Below are positions 1-11,723 of a stretch of DNA of 64,000 bases, piece by piece; within the stretch, counting starts at the first letter, position 1, and every line of letters starts with the position of its first letter. The notes under the pieces were generated by a model. The model was not told the DNA's origin and did not search any database. It saw nothing but the letters and a program-made list of their open reading frames with translations. The stretch comes from Notospermus geniculatus (Eukaryota > Nemertea > Pilidiophora > Heteronemertea > Lineidae). A program made the position numbers and the translations under genes. The DNA lies in contig NMRB01000902.1 in assembly GCA_002633025.1 (NCBI GenBank), forward strand, positions 18,497 through 82,496, in the 5' to 3' direction.

Positions 1-268
1 CCTCCAAGCTATATTTTCCCTTCAGCCTAGTCAAGCCTTACATTCACTAATTACTTTTCTGTTAGGTTGAGCAACCACCTTTTGGGGCTTGTACTCTTTT
101 CTTTCCTTAATTGCTGTCACGTCCTGTTTGGATGGGATACTTCATGTCTACATTTGGGTTTCAGCTCAGTCTGTTCTAGAGTTTCGGATTGTAAAGTTCC
201 AGCCTGAAGAAGACCCCGGTTGGGGTCGAAAATTCGCAAACACTCTGGAAATTGCCTTTTTATTTATC
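1..268. other. Unassigned, with a hammerhead-like repeat fragment
   Basis: Nothing coding is recognised. Positions 203-231 carry CTGAAGA, a 6-bp stem GACCCC/GGGGTC with a GGTT loop, and GAAA. This is the layout of a minimal hammerhead-type motif such as those reported in Penelope-like retroelements, but with one extra A before the stem. A second copy is at 29028-29056 on the other strand; the similarity runs for about 70 bases. Confidence 0.4.
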
Positions 269-1002
269 ATTTCCATGACGTAATGTATTTCTGGAGATGG
301 TTGGTACCACAAATATGCAAGAGCGTCTTTTAACGTGTGACGTTAGACCGATAGAGTTACTGTGTACATACATGTACATGTATATATTAAACTTTGAAAT
401 TTATCTTTCGTTTCCACTTCGTAGCTACGAAGTGGAAATTTTAAAATTTAAAGCCCTATTTACACGAGCCGATTTTGCCGTACGACAGAGTCGTATCAGA
501 TGTGTCGTACCGATTTGTCGGGATCGGCTCATCTGTTTACACGGGACGATTTATTTCCCGGATTTATTCATGCGTCCCTTTGGACCTCGTGTGTCATTAG
601 GTAGCCTTCATACACGTGATCTAATCTCGCTTCCTGATTGGCCCAGTCCATACGACAAGCAGCCGATGTCTGGTGAAAATAGAACACCCGACTTCTGCAC
701 GCGATGTCGCACCGACAAAAAAATCGTCTCGGAAGTCTAGTATACACGGTGCGTTTTTGTCGTACGTCTCTGTCGGCCGACACAATCGTACGACAAAATC
801 GGCTGGTGTAAATACAGCTTAAGATGCACCAACTCTCTCGGTCTTACCACGGACATATAGGTCCGTGGTATTACATAATATGCCAAAAGACGCACTGGCA
901 GCCGGGACATTTATGGCACCAACCATCTCCAGAAATACATTAGGCCCTGGAAGTGAAGTTGACTTTCGTATTTCGTACTTCGTGTTTCGTCAGATTTGCG
1001 AT
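269..1002. mobile_element. Foldback family A, copy 1 (5' end missing)
   Basis: Family A is a TIR element of about 390 bp. Its ends read TAGTGAGGTTTCGCAAATCTG and its two halves are near mirror images around a CCACTTCGTA/TACGAAGTGG centre. This copy lacks the left terminus (it starts at CATTTCCATGACG), and its centre is interrupted by another element at 452-819. Four further copies lie at 9722, 27001, 32157 and 56203. There is no coding capacity, so it is a non-autonomous DNA transposon. Confidence 0.75.
452..819. mobile_element. Harbinger-like MITE inserted in family A
   Basis: Termini AGCCCTATTTACACGAGCC / AGCTGTATTTACACCAGCC in inverted orientation, continuing into the palindrome TTTTGCCGTACGAC. 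TAA is duplicated on both sides (449-451 and 820-822). A 3-bp TWA duplication with GC-rich ends is typical of PIF/Harbinger (Tourist) elements. It has no transposase. Confidence 0.7.
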
Positions 1003-1423
1003 TTCTCCCTATTATCATGTAATGCATGTATCATTTACGAGTACCATTTACCGAACGGCAATATTATATCACACCTGATCAAGACAATGAGAAAATAAGC
1101 GCAACACAATGTGAACTCAGAATGGAAATATATCATTCTATTAGGCAATAATTGATACGTAAATACATGTATAGATACATGTATAGCATAGATCTAAGCT
1201 TAAAACACCTGTGATACAGTTCGCCCAGTTGCTCTGCGATGGCTTAGGAAAATAAATAACATCTTAGGATTAGATTTCGCCCCTTAATGTCAGAGAAAAT
1301 ACCTGGTAAACTTGTCCATAAAACTGATGGAATTGTTTGTGAAGTCGGTGAGCACAAATACTATTGTCTTTCTGTTGCTCTGTCTATTAGGTACACCAAA
1401 ATCGCAGTAGACTCTATCACTCC
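1003..1423. other. No feature recognised
   Basis: AT-rich spacer with short ACATGTA-type words (around 1165-1185). No coding pattern or clear repeat seen. Confidence 0.4.
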
Positions 1424-1628
1424 AAAAGAGCGCAGCACCTGACGGGACAGCGTCATGACGTCCCGCACGTCATTTCTGAACGCATGACGTGACTCGAAAA
1501 AAAATCCCGTTGTTTCAGTGATCATGACGTCGTGAAACAATCTGATTTTTTTTCGTCTCGCCTCAAAACATCATGAATGACGTGCGGGACGTCTTGGACG
1601 CTGTCCCGTCAGGTGCTGCACTCTTTTA
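1424..1628. mobile_element. Foldback element, 205 bp
   Basis: About 50-bp arms (AAAAGAGCGCAGCACCTGAC at the left, its complement ending at 1628) with several TGACGT words. The arms differ at a few positions. No copy elsewhere in the window and no clear target duplication. Confidence 0.7.
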
Positions 1629-1697
1629 GAGGAATATCCTGTGTTGAAAGGCCAGAGACCTGGCTTTGCCATGGGATCTGACGTTAGCTCCTCCAAC

Positions 1698-1855
1698 AAT
1701 AGGGAGGTTTAGAAATCAAACGATAACGTACAAGCGTTAATGACAACGTTATTTTTGCACCGAAAATGCAATATAAAATCTGGTTGACGCGTAGTATGAA
1801 AGACAACGTTGTCGTAAAGTTTACGTTAATCGTGTGATTTCTAAACCTCCCTATT
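1698..1855. mobile_element. Palindromic MITE family B, copy 1
   Basis: Short palindromic element of about 155-160 bp with ends AATAGGGAGGTTTAGAAATC and its complement, arms containing ACGACAACGTTATTTTTG and a centre GCAATATAAAATCTGG. Copies 2 and 3 lie at 2979 and 14143. The small size, full palindrome and multiple copies indicate a MITE. Confidence 0.8.
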
Positions 1856-2008
1856 ATCATATCAAAAACGTCAGTATCGGGACTTTGATTCGAATATATC
1901 AACAGCCTGCTGTGTGGTCAGCAATGCTGGCGATTACCAACAGGAGAAGCTGGACCCCGGCAATGCCAGACATCTGTGACCTTCTGCGATTTTGGTTGAA
2001 ATTACATG

Positions 2009-2381
2009 CAACCTCGTCCCCAGGCGTATAGTTCGCTCAGACAACCTCGGACCACTCGCTCACTAACCCCTGGAATAAGCTTCGGTTGCTAATCCAGGAA
2101 TCTTGGACTAAGTATAGGTGGCAGCACGAGTCAAAATAATCAATTTGAAATACTAACCAGTGCTTTTTAAAATTCTTTTTACAAAAAATCATCAGACCTG
2201 GATATAGATAACCTTCTGGTTTGATCCAAAATATTTTGAAAATTTCTTTGGGTATATTCTTGGATATATTTGACGGTTTCCCATCAACCAATCACGTGTG
2301 TTAAATCCAAAGCTGATGCCAGGGGTTAGTGACGCGACCGCCATATTGTCAGAAAGCGAACGACCCCTGGGAACGAGGTTG
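2009..2381. mobile_element. Foldback element with a 9-bp target duplication
   Basis: Inverted ends CAACCTCGTCCCCAGG and CCTGGGAACGAGGTTG, with an inner matching block (CTAACCCCTGG / CCAGGGGTTAG). AATTACATG is repeated exactly outside both ends (2000-2008 and 2382-2390). A 9-bp duplication is typical of Mutator-like elements, though hAT (8 bp) is close. No coding capacity. Confidence 0.75.
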
Positions 2382-2978
2382 AATTACATGGGGAAGCTGT
2401 ACATCATGGCTGCGACACACAGGAAAATACATACTCAGTACGCCGTTAGATAACATGGGAACGTGAATGAACACAGTGCAATGGTCAAACGGACGACTGA
2501 TTCTACAGTGCCAAGCGCCAATGCCCGACTCCAGTCTAGCCAGTCTAGCCAGGCTACAATTTTGTTCAGGAGTTTTCAACTTGTCGTCGTAAAACACTTT
2601 CGAAAACCTGAAGTGCGCGGCCCGATCTGGTAAGATGATCCAAACATTCACATAGTTATCACTTGATGGTAGACCGGAAAATCTTTGAGTGACTTCTCAA
2701 ATACGGAAATATAGTACGGGTATACAATTTGCAGTAACAACCAACCGACAAGTCTCACATGCACAAGCGGTATACATGTATCTCTCACAGTCTCAGATGT
2801 TACATTTTCGGAATGTGGCCTGGTTTTTGCGGAAACTGGCAACATTGTGTCACGTGAAAAAAATATTTTGATACCGTTTGGTTAACATGGATAATCATGT
2901 CCGGTATCGTAGAATGTCATGCCCCCGATATGAGATGCCCCACAACAAGAAAATGTTGTTCCGAGTAACACCTGCCAT

Positions 2979-3132
2979 TACGGAGGTTTATAAATCAAAC
3001 GATCAAAGTAAACTTTACGACAACGTTATTTTTCATACTACATTAACCAGATTTTATATTGCATTTTCGGTACAAAAATAACGTTGTCGTTAACGTTTAC
3101 GTTTGTCGTTTGATTTCTAAACCTCTCTATTA
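2979..3132. mobile_element. Palindromic MITE family B, copy 2
   Basis: Same arms and centre as the 1698 copy, with small changes at the left terminus (ACGGAGGTTTATAAATC) and a degenerate arm. Confidence 0.78.
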
Positions 3133-4734
3133 AGTGCATGTAGTCGCAACAGTTGTAGCGTGTATTTTTATCTGGGCTTTAGAACCTGTTGAATTTTGTC
3201 ATGGTGATCGCTAAACACAATAATCAGCATCATTTTGTCTATTGATACACTGTTATACGAATTCAGCAAAAGTTGAATGCAAGTTTTGTCCCTGTCGTAT
3301 ACGACAAAAATGCTGAAATTTGTTTCTGGCTATAATCATCATAAAATTTAGACGCTGACGTAAGGTGAAAACTACGGAATGCGCGATGCGGAAGGTATTG
3401 GCAAAAGGTGGCAGCACACCGAATCCCAGTGAAATACAAAACAAGTATTTTGTAACTGAAATTGACGAGAACTGGGGTGGGTTGTCAATCTCATTTCAAT
3501 AAAATTTAACAAATTATTATCTATTGGTCACGTGAACTATGGCCTCCATTGTTTAACGCACCCATGCGTGGTTTGGCACCCAATGAAATACACCGCTGAA
3601 TTCAAGGGTCAAAGTTGAAGGTCAAATTGAACATCGGAAATGGTCTACCACTCTGCCTAAAAATGGACGTAAATGTATGACGTATAATGTAATACTAAAT
3701 AAATTACGCAAATAAGTATGAGTAGAGGGAACACGTCAGATGAGTAATTGTCTTAATTTTTCCCTTCTTTGATTTCTGCACTGTGTAATATCATACACTA
3801 TACATACATTTCCTAGAACTACATGTATGTATATATATATTATGTATATATTGAAAAGAAACCTGTAGACACTTTATAGTAAAAGAATTCGATGTCGGAT
3901 GTCGGATTTTTTAAAGTTTTGAAACACTGACATATAAGTGCATAAAAGAGAGTGCTTGAAAAGGTAAAGTGACTGCCCTCAGACCGTGAAAAAGTTACAC
4001 TCGACAGAATAATCGAAAGCACATGTAGAATAATCGAATAATCGAACAAGTATATTACAAATTGATTAATGTTATTACATTTTCCAATCGAAAGGATAAC
4101 ATTATTTTTTACCCTTTAATTTATGAATCAACGCGAATAGACGATTTATTAAAATGATGCAAGAATAGGCCCTTTTTCATGGGCCAAGGTTTTGGGTATT
4201 GACCTATTTACGTATTTCAAGCTATAAGCTATTTATTTCAAACTTAAAGCAGAACTGTCCGTTTTTACGCGTAGACAAGAATGTCAACAACACTAACGCC
4301 TGTCTGAGAAATTTGCTCCGAGACAGCTGGTGAGACCGGAAAATTTAATTTGTGAGGCATCATAAATATTATAATAATGAATCAATAACAATCACATCTT
4401 TCGAAGCCATTTAGTACGACATTAAGTATATCAGAGTAAATTGAAGCCAGCTCAATAAATTAGTATATAGCTGAAGTGCAGTAGTCGAGATAAATACGTG
4501 TATCATGAATCAGATGTTGACCAAAAATAGCTGTACATAAAATAGAACATATAACACTAACAACACGTATTCTACCATGAATTCAAGAAATAAGGATAAA
4601 GGTGTATACAGCGAGTACAAAATATGGTAAATATAGAGAATCCTCTTTGGTCCTTCTGCAGATATATGATTATAATACAGGAGAACGCAAAGGCAGTGGC
4701 ATTTTGTAAACATGAACGTTTCTGCAGTACCTCA
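3133..4734. other. No feature recognised
   Basis: AT-rich sequence with no coding pattern. It holds a small duplication GATGTCGGATGTCGGA (3892-3907), a TATATATAT run near 3830-3850 and AATAATCGAA repeats near 4010-4045. None is classifiable. Confidence 0.4.
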
Positions 4735-5093
4735 TGGAGATTTATTGGAGTGTAACCCACNCCAGATTTTTATCTGTGGGGGTATCTCAATGATAATGTG
4801 TATGAGAACAATCCTCAAACAATTGGTGAATTGAAGGCAGCAATCACAGCAATGATCAGGGAAAAACCCCAGGAGGAAAGTGTGCCTTCAACGCCGAGGA
4901 GGCTATTTGGAGCACATTTTGGAAAGAACATAAAAATCCTCTGCAAACTGACTCAGATGGTTAAAACTTTGTGGAATGATCATCCATAGACTGAAGTTTA
5001 AGTCGACCAAATTTTAAGAAATTTGATGGACCTATGTAGGATTAATTAACATTTTTATTTATGGGTTCGGGTTTTTTGGGGGGTCACCCTGTA
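4735..5093 (+). pseudogene. Mariner/Tc1-type transposase 3' remnant
   Basis: Reading on the plus strand gives P-D-F-Y-L-W-G-Y-L-N-D-N-V-Y-E-N-N and then NPQTIGELKAAITAMIREKP. This is the C-terminal end of a DDE transposase of the Tc1/mariner/IS630 group, where the PDxxxxWGYL block carries the last catalytic acidic residue. Only about 70 residues remain. The frame then drifts from the family pattern (EESVPSTPRR) and stops at 4987-4989; an N sits at 4761 just upstream. The element seems to end at a GGGTCACCCTGTA terminus near 5093. The left end and the rest of the gene are absent, so it is inactive. Confidence 0.78.
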
Positions 5094-5269
5094 GTATCTT
5101 CAGAACACAGTTTATTTTCAGCGCTAAGCTAGCGTATGTTAAATATTAAATGAATCACATAGAAATAATTGAATCAGTTCGCAAATGGGTGAACCACGCT
5201 GGAAATAAAGGAAAATGGTCGCAGGTACGTGATTTAGTTCGCAAATGAGTTTGAACGTCAGCCGGAACA

Positions 5270-5503
5270 TACAGTAAGCTCGAGTTTAAACCACCGGTTC
5301 ACTATGTCCATAAGCACACCCATAGTAGGGTCAGTTTCACCGTAGGCCTTAACCAGCTATTCATTCCGTCACGGGGTTGTGATTGGACAGGCGATTCCAG
5401 CCATTCAGTGTAATACTTGTTATGTTTTATTCACGCCCATTTCGGATTGTGGGTGTGCTTGTGGACATAATGAACCGGTGGTTTAAACTCGAGTTTACTG
5501 TAA
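5270..5503. mobile_element. Foldback element, about 235 bp
   Basis: Arms near 5270-5326 and 5449-5503 match as inverted repeats (GAGTTTAAACCACCGGTTCA / TGAACCGGTGGTTTAAACTC, then GTCCA(T/C)AAGCACACCCA). The loop is about 120 bp. It lies directly left of the family C element at 5544. Confidence 0.7.
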
Positions 5504-5543
5504 ATACTTCACCTGGGTCTGGTGTTCCTGATGGAACTACTTT

Positions 5544-5968
5544 CATTCCACATCCCTGTGGCGCGAGGTTTATGACCGATATCTCCGCAACTGCTGGGTC
5601 AAATTTGACATGTAACATACATCAATCGATTTGTCTTTTTTGCCGCTACCGCCATCATTACTGTCATTTTCCCGGAAAACGTGACAGAAAAAAGTTCTTT
5701 CACCAATCACTGTTTGTGTTTACGGCCGAAATGGCGGCCATTTTGAAATGACGCAATGCATCGCGCACGTGTAAACTGCACTGAACACCGTGACGAAATG
5801 AAATGGGTTTTGAGAAAGGTATCCGTTATGTCGGCCTTACGCGAAAAATGAAGATAGCAGAAAGATACCGACAAGAAAGACAAGTCAATTGATGTATGTT
5901 ATGTCAAATTTGACCCAGCAGTTGCGGAGATATCGGCCATAAACCTCGCGCCACTGGGATGTGGAATG
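5544..5968. mobile_element. Foldback family C, copy 1
   Basis: About 425 bp with inverted ends CATTCCACATCCCTGTGGCG and long arms containing GATATCTCCGCAACTGCTGG and GTCAAATTTGAC. Copies at 23384 and 33746 have the inner parts in the opposite orientation. No coding capacity. Confidence 0.8.
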
Positions 5969-6116
5969 AACAGTAAGGTAGGACATGGATTGCATAGGTA
6001 TTATTGGTGTATTCTGATATCCAGAAAGTGGACGACACTGGACTCTGTAACATGAGCGGACAAGCTGTAAAATAAGACCTACAGAAATAGTGTTCACTTC
6101 TATTGCACAGAACATA

Positions 6117-7131
6117 AATCTTACTAATCTTATAATTTTCTTAGTAAGTATCTCAGCTATTTCTTAGTAAGATCTTAGTAAGAAAAATCTTAGTAAGACT
6201 TTTCTGATAAGATTCTTACAAGAAAAATCTTAGTAAGACTTTTCTGATAGGATTCTTACAATAAATATCTTAATAAGGCTTTTCTGATAATATTCTTACA
6301 AGAAAAATCTTAGTAAGACTTTTCTGATAAGATTCTTACACGACAAATCTTAGTAAGACTTTTCTGATAAGATTCTTCCACGAAAAATCTCAGTAAGTTT
6401 TTTCTTACCAATACGTTACTAAGAAAAATCTTCTATACTGTTTCTAGTGCCTCAACCAGGTTTTTTGCAGGGAAAACCTCTAAATCGTGTCTGCAGGCCA
6501 TTTTCGGGTGTATGTAAGACAAATATGTATTTTTTTTAAAAAATTGCATCAGCCAATCATTTTCAAGCGGCCACATAATATGTGGACACCAGGTTATGCA
6601 GGAATGGTTCAGAACCAGCCATTTTGTCTCATAGTACATCAACATCATCATGATCATCATCATAATCAAGAAGGACATCAACTTAGATTACAAACTGATT
6701 TTAATCCAGTTAACAATAGCCAATCACGGAAATAAATCAAAAAGGAATTTTGAAAAAGCCATATTCTTCGACAGCCTGTTGTCTACATATGTGGTCATCA
6801 CCTTCAACAGCATTGCACATTGACTAGTGCTGCCCTCTGTCATTGATAATGAGAACTAAATGTCCACACATGTGGGCTTTAGGCTTTTGATCATGTCAAG
6901 GGGTGTATGTGGGACATGTTTTTATTGATGTGTGATATTAACAGGTATTACGTAATGTACACGTTTGTGGACACTAGGCACTAAAGGGTTAAGAATCTTA
7001 TAAAAAAAATCTTACTAAGATTTTTCTGAAAGAATCTTAACAGAAAAGTCTTACTAAGATTTTTCTTACTAAGATCTTACTAAGAAATAGCTAAGACATT
7101 TAGTAAGTAAATTATAAGAATATGTATTAAG
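6117..7131. repeat. 40-bp tandem array with a distant inverted arm
   Basis: From 6181 to 6400 a unit of exactly 40 bp (AGAAAAATCTTAGTAAGACT plus TTTCTGATAAGATTCTTACA) is repeated five times, with a partial sixth. The same words in inverted orientation return at 6990-7131 (ACTAAGATTTTTCTTACTAA), so the block can fold back around a loop of about 560 bp. The loop is not coding; it holds CATCATCATGATCATCATCA near 6640-6662. Probably one foldback element whose left arm expanded in tandem. Confidence 0.8.
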
Positions 7132-8412
7132 ATTCATATCCTGGGTAAAACCCACGAATCTTTGACGAAAAGTGATAAATCATAATTAATAAAGGGCCCG
7201 TGACTTATACGTTACGTATACTTATACGTAATTTCTGTAGATTCTGAACCACCCTTTACGTTGATACAGATATCCGTCGAATTACAGCTACAGATCTCCA
7301 TGAAACTGGTACGAGATACATGTACCTGATGTGTCATGTACATCCTTATTATTATATCACAATATTAGCATAAATGAATCAAACATAAAGGTTTAACTGC
7401 GAACGGTGAAGTAACTGAGGGATACACTTCATGTGTTACCACCAGATGTCTCTCACTGCCTCGATTTTGGCTTTACTAACAGGCAGGAGCTTCAACCTTT
7501 TTATGGTAGTGGGGTACATGAATTTGTCAACTTGATGGCTTGAATTCCATTTCTACGGATAACAGAGCTATTTTCAGCACAATTAGTGATCCATGTGCAA
7601 ATACATGTAATGTATGTTAGCCTATTCAACACAGATGACACTGCGCTCTCATCGTTCGTGGGGTTCTCATTAATTCAGTCCTTTTGTATCATAAGATCAA
7701 CTAGTCTGAATTCAACCAGATTTGGGCCAAACATGCAGAAGGATCTTGCCTTTCATATGACAGAGCCAGAATGCAAATCTGTTGAGGTTTAAAGGGATAC
7801 TGTCCATATTTATAAAATGCTAAATTTGTAAGTTAAACCTTTATGTTTGATTCCTTTACATGTATGATATTAGTCTAAAGTAGAATAAGTTGCAATGCGT
7901 GCTCCAATAAATAAAATACAGGACTATGTCACAGTTTACTGCCGTTGATACTGTCAATTTTTTATGTAAAATTCCGTTATGTAATTATTTAATTATTAAT
8001 TGGGTTCTATTGTAAGGCACCTTGTAATATCCATAAGATTACAATTAACTGAGCTGCAAACACCTCCGCCCCCCCCCCCGAAAACCCTCAGAGTTCATAT
8101 TTTGTAATGCCTTTTGGGTTCACAACCCTTTACCAAAGAATATACATGTATATTGGTATATTGTATATTGGTTCGAGATGAAATATATACCTTTTCACAT
8201 TCTTCCACGGCAGGGGTTTTTACCTCGCTCCTCTTAAAGGAGCGATACCGAAGCCCTGCTATGGGAGGATGACCTTTCGGTTGATATGGAGACATTTTGT
8301 TCACGTAACAAACTGATATGGTCGTTTACCATGCAGGCAATTTCTTTGCTATGATACGTTATAGACAAGAATATTATGACAGTGATATTTTGAGCAGTTG
8401 CGAATGTACATG
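7132..8412. other. No gene; one inverted pair
   Basis: Sequences at 7362-7398 and 7831-7868 are imperfect inverted repeats around AATCAAACATAAAGGTTTAA, with a loop of about 430 bp, so this may be a degenerate foldback element. A C-run lies at 8070-8079. Nothing else recognised. Confidence 0.45.
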
Positions 8413-8845
8413 TACACTCATGGCCAAAAGTAAATGGACAGCAGTTTATCTTGAATATTCAAACTAATAGGGTGGAGAAAATTGGTCCCGACATATATAG
8501 TAGTAAATTTTCCTGGCTATCTAATGGTATCAGCGTCGAAAAATTCTGCTGAAAGCCGCATTTGACAGAATGAATTTTGTGAAGGCATGTTTTATGCTAC
8601 ATGTACTTTCTTATTTGCACGATTTCATTGAAAATTTTTACATCACTGTGTTCTGGAGATTGACTTCTTGCTTATTATCATTTTGTGTGTCAATTTTGTG
8701 CTATTCTGTATCTTGGACTGTGTTCTACTCATTAGATAGCCAGGAAAATTTGCTACTATATGTGTTGGGACCAATTTTCTCTACCCCATTGGTTTGAAGA
8801 TATTCAAGATAAACTGTTGTCCATTTACTTTTGGCCATGAGTGTA
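8413..8845. mobile_element. Tc1/mariner-like non-autonomous element (TACACTCATGGCC ends)
   Basis: Inverted arms of about 105 bp begin TACACTCATGGCCAAAAGTA and end with the complement at 8845, with TA at both borders. The arms also share TTGGTCCCGACATATATAGT. Termini of this form with TA targets fit the Tc1/mariner superfamily. The interior (8570-8737) has no transposase motif. Elements at 16713 and 28628 have related ends (AAAGTAAATGGAC). Confidence 0.75.
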
Positions 8846-9721
8846 CGTAGAAGCAGCTATTTGTTAGTATAATCGCTTTCAAGAGGCTTAAACGTCATTA
8901 TTAATAATTTCATAGTCGACTGTGCAGTGTGAATTTCATAGAAAAAACCACACTGAGTGAATTTTAGGCTGTAGCTTAATCTGCAAATATACAGACGGAT
9001 CGACAATTATAAATAGTCATATAATTCTGTAATAAATGTAGACATACATGTACAAAAATATGAATATTATTCACTTATACTTCACACTTCGAATCGACAC
9101 CCTATACATGTATATCACTATGTAAAATCAGTCTACAACGTCCAATGTTATGACAATACGTATAATTTTGTTTAGCATCTCCATACATACATCGGTCTAT
9201 GTGTATATCAGAATGCTCAGAATGCTGATGCGATCGTGGAATAAATAATTCACACACTTAAACAGACATATCTGTTGTCGAAAGATGGAAATATTCAAAT
9301 GAAGCACTTTTCATTAGTCCTATATTTGATTGACAGAAAGAATTGAATGACATCACAATTTTATATATAACGTATCATAACTAGTAATAATATCATTAAG
9401 TGGAAATATTGTATGATTTATTGATCAATAAAAGAGCAAGAACTAGATTACTGACGTCCGTCCGTTTTTTTGGTTAGTAGCGTTCGATAAATACGATAAA
9501 CATGCAGATAAATGCTTCTTTACAGAGATCCAAACGAGTTTGCATGAGAGATACCTTTACCTTTACCATGGGTGCTAGGTGTCCAGAAAGATGTATGCCT
9601 CCATATTTTCCAGGTACGAGGTTATGTTATGTTCAATTGAGTTTTTAAACCTGGTCCCACTGGTTTTTACGACCTAGCCTATTAGCGACAATTTTTCTGG
9701 TGAACCGTTGAGTGAAATTAA
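8846..9721. other. No feature recognised
   Basis: AT-rich spacer with several ACATGTA words. No repeat family or coding pattern could be assigned. Confidence 0.4.
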
Positions 9722-9825
9722 TAGTGAGTTTCGCAAATCTGACGAAACACGAAGTACGAAATACGAAATTGGACTTCATTTCCATGACGTAATGTATTTC
9801 AGAAGCGGGTTGGTACCACAAATAG
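9722..9825. mobile_element. Foldback family A, copy 2 (one terminus only)
   Basis: Starts TAGTGAGTTTCGCAAATCTG and follows family A through ATGACGTAATGTATTTC to a GGTTGGTACCACAAAT block, then diverges. About the left quarter of the element. Confidence 0.75.
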
Positions 9826-10671
9826 AGAGGATGCGCAGCTTTCCGACTCCCACTCCGGCTTCAACTACGAGAATGAATTGCAGTCCGCTGTGGACATCCT
9901 TGATAAAAACGGTTTGATAGACGTTTGCAAATCGTAAAATGCCATAACTTTGTGGCAAAATAATTTCGACTCGTAATCGGAAGTGCACGTAAATCGCAAA
10001 TATCATAGTCGTCAAGGTCGTGTCTCAAGTCGTAACGACTACGGATTACGACTTCAATATATAATTCCTCCAAGGAGTAACAGAATTATATAATAATAAT
10101 TGGTTTTTTGACAGGTTGTGTCCTATCTAACGTTACTTTCGATTTGCAGTGATTCCCGATTTTTATTCCAGTTTACACTTTGCACTTTGGTGAATAATAA
10201 ACTCACATGTGTATAAGTATTCTGTTTACATGTACTGTAATATTGTTCATCAACCACTAGGTTAGTATGTTTACAAAACAATGATATGAAAACTGAGTGA
10301 CCACGAAAAATACAGACCTATCATTATTCTTTCCCATATAACAAGCATATACTAGTATGTGTTCCTGTCATGACATAAATGGAGAACAAGGTTTAAACGG
10401 AGGAAATTTTCTACACACGGAAAAGTACTTTGAAATATACAAAAATATTTCACATGCAGCATTTTGATTATGTTTGTTCACTTCAATGCACCTCAGTGGG
10501 ACCAGATGAAGTGCAACCAGTATAAGTAATACATGTACAAATAATTAATAGTCCTTTGAAACAATAACCTAATGAGGCTTCCATGAGTTGTCATATGCAC
10601 TGTTAAAAATAGCAGACTTCACAAAAAAGTTCCCGCAGCAGAGTCTCCGGAACTATTCTGTAGATTCACTT

Positions 10672-11723
10672 AATACTCTAGTTTCATCGATTTAAGACCG
10701 GTTCATTATAAAGTGTTTTTCACATTGAACTGGCCAAAGGTACTTGGCTGACCTCTTGTCACTAAAGTGTAATGGCATGATCACAAATAATAATGTTACA
10801 CAACCCTCGGCAGCCAGTGTCATGGCTGAACAGCTTTGGCTGACACCATGAAAGAGCTATAATCTGTTTTCAAGTCAGTGTTGTGCAACACCACTACCTC
10901 TTGGGAAATGTGATCTGGTCACATTCCTGAGTTCAACTAAGTACCTTTGGCCAGTTCAATGTGAAAAACACTTTAAGCGCCTGTGACCGCCCCCAGTGCA
11001 GGACAGCGTGAATAGGCCACGCTCTCTTGCTGTTCATTGGTGCACATTTTCTACTTGCGCTGGTGGGCTGAAAGTGACTTGTGGTTGTCAGTACAGATAA
11101 ACAGATTTATGGTTTAATCTGTGTACCGTGCGGTTGAATAACTTTCCGTTGGGTTTTGTGGTTCGGGGACCATGAGATAACAGGGTAATTCACAGAAAAT
11201 GTTCAACAAATAACACCCGTATAGGCCTACTGGTGGGCCTACATGTAGTTGTCCGTGATAGCCGTTATGCAAAACCCACGGTCAGTGAGTGCGGTAGGTT
11301 CATTCGGCATCGGTTATCCAGGCATTGCTTAAATTGTCATGTAAACATACATGTAGCACAAAGGGGCAGGCAAGTATGGCATGATATCCGTTGCAAAATT
11401 CGATACCAAACATATTTATATTGCAAGTGTATATTTGCATTGGACAGACACATATATGTTCGATAAAACTGAATATGTGCATGCGATAAGTTCATATTCA
11501 TGTTCGATGTTACATCCATGCATGCGCTAAAATTACATTTATGTTCGATGCGACTTCCGGTTATGTGCGAACTCGGAATTCTGGGTAATCTTTGCAACGT
11601 TAACAGAGGTCAATCATACATGGTGCGCTCTATTCATGGATTCAAACCATGAGGTCAAAGTTATACGGAGTGGGCGTGGCTTGAATATCCAGAACCGGTC
11701 TTAAATCGATGAAACTAGAGTAT
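10672..11723. mobile_element. Large foldback with a nested smaller one
   Basis: Outer inverted arms are at 10672-10704 and 11691-11723 (TTTCATCGATTTAAGACCGG and complement). Directly inside the left arm is a second foldback, 10708-10976, with ends around AAAGTGTTTTTCACATTGAA and GGCCA(A)AGGTAC. The remaining interior is non-coding. No target duplication identified. Confidence 0.65.

Noticed and set aside
8570-8797. 75-codon hydrophobic open frame
   Set aside because: Lies inside a Tc1-like element and runs into its right arm; no transposase motif.
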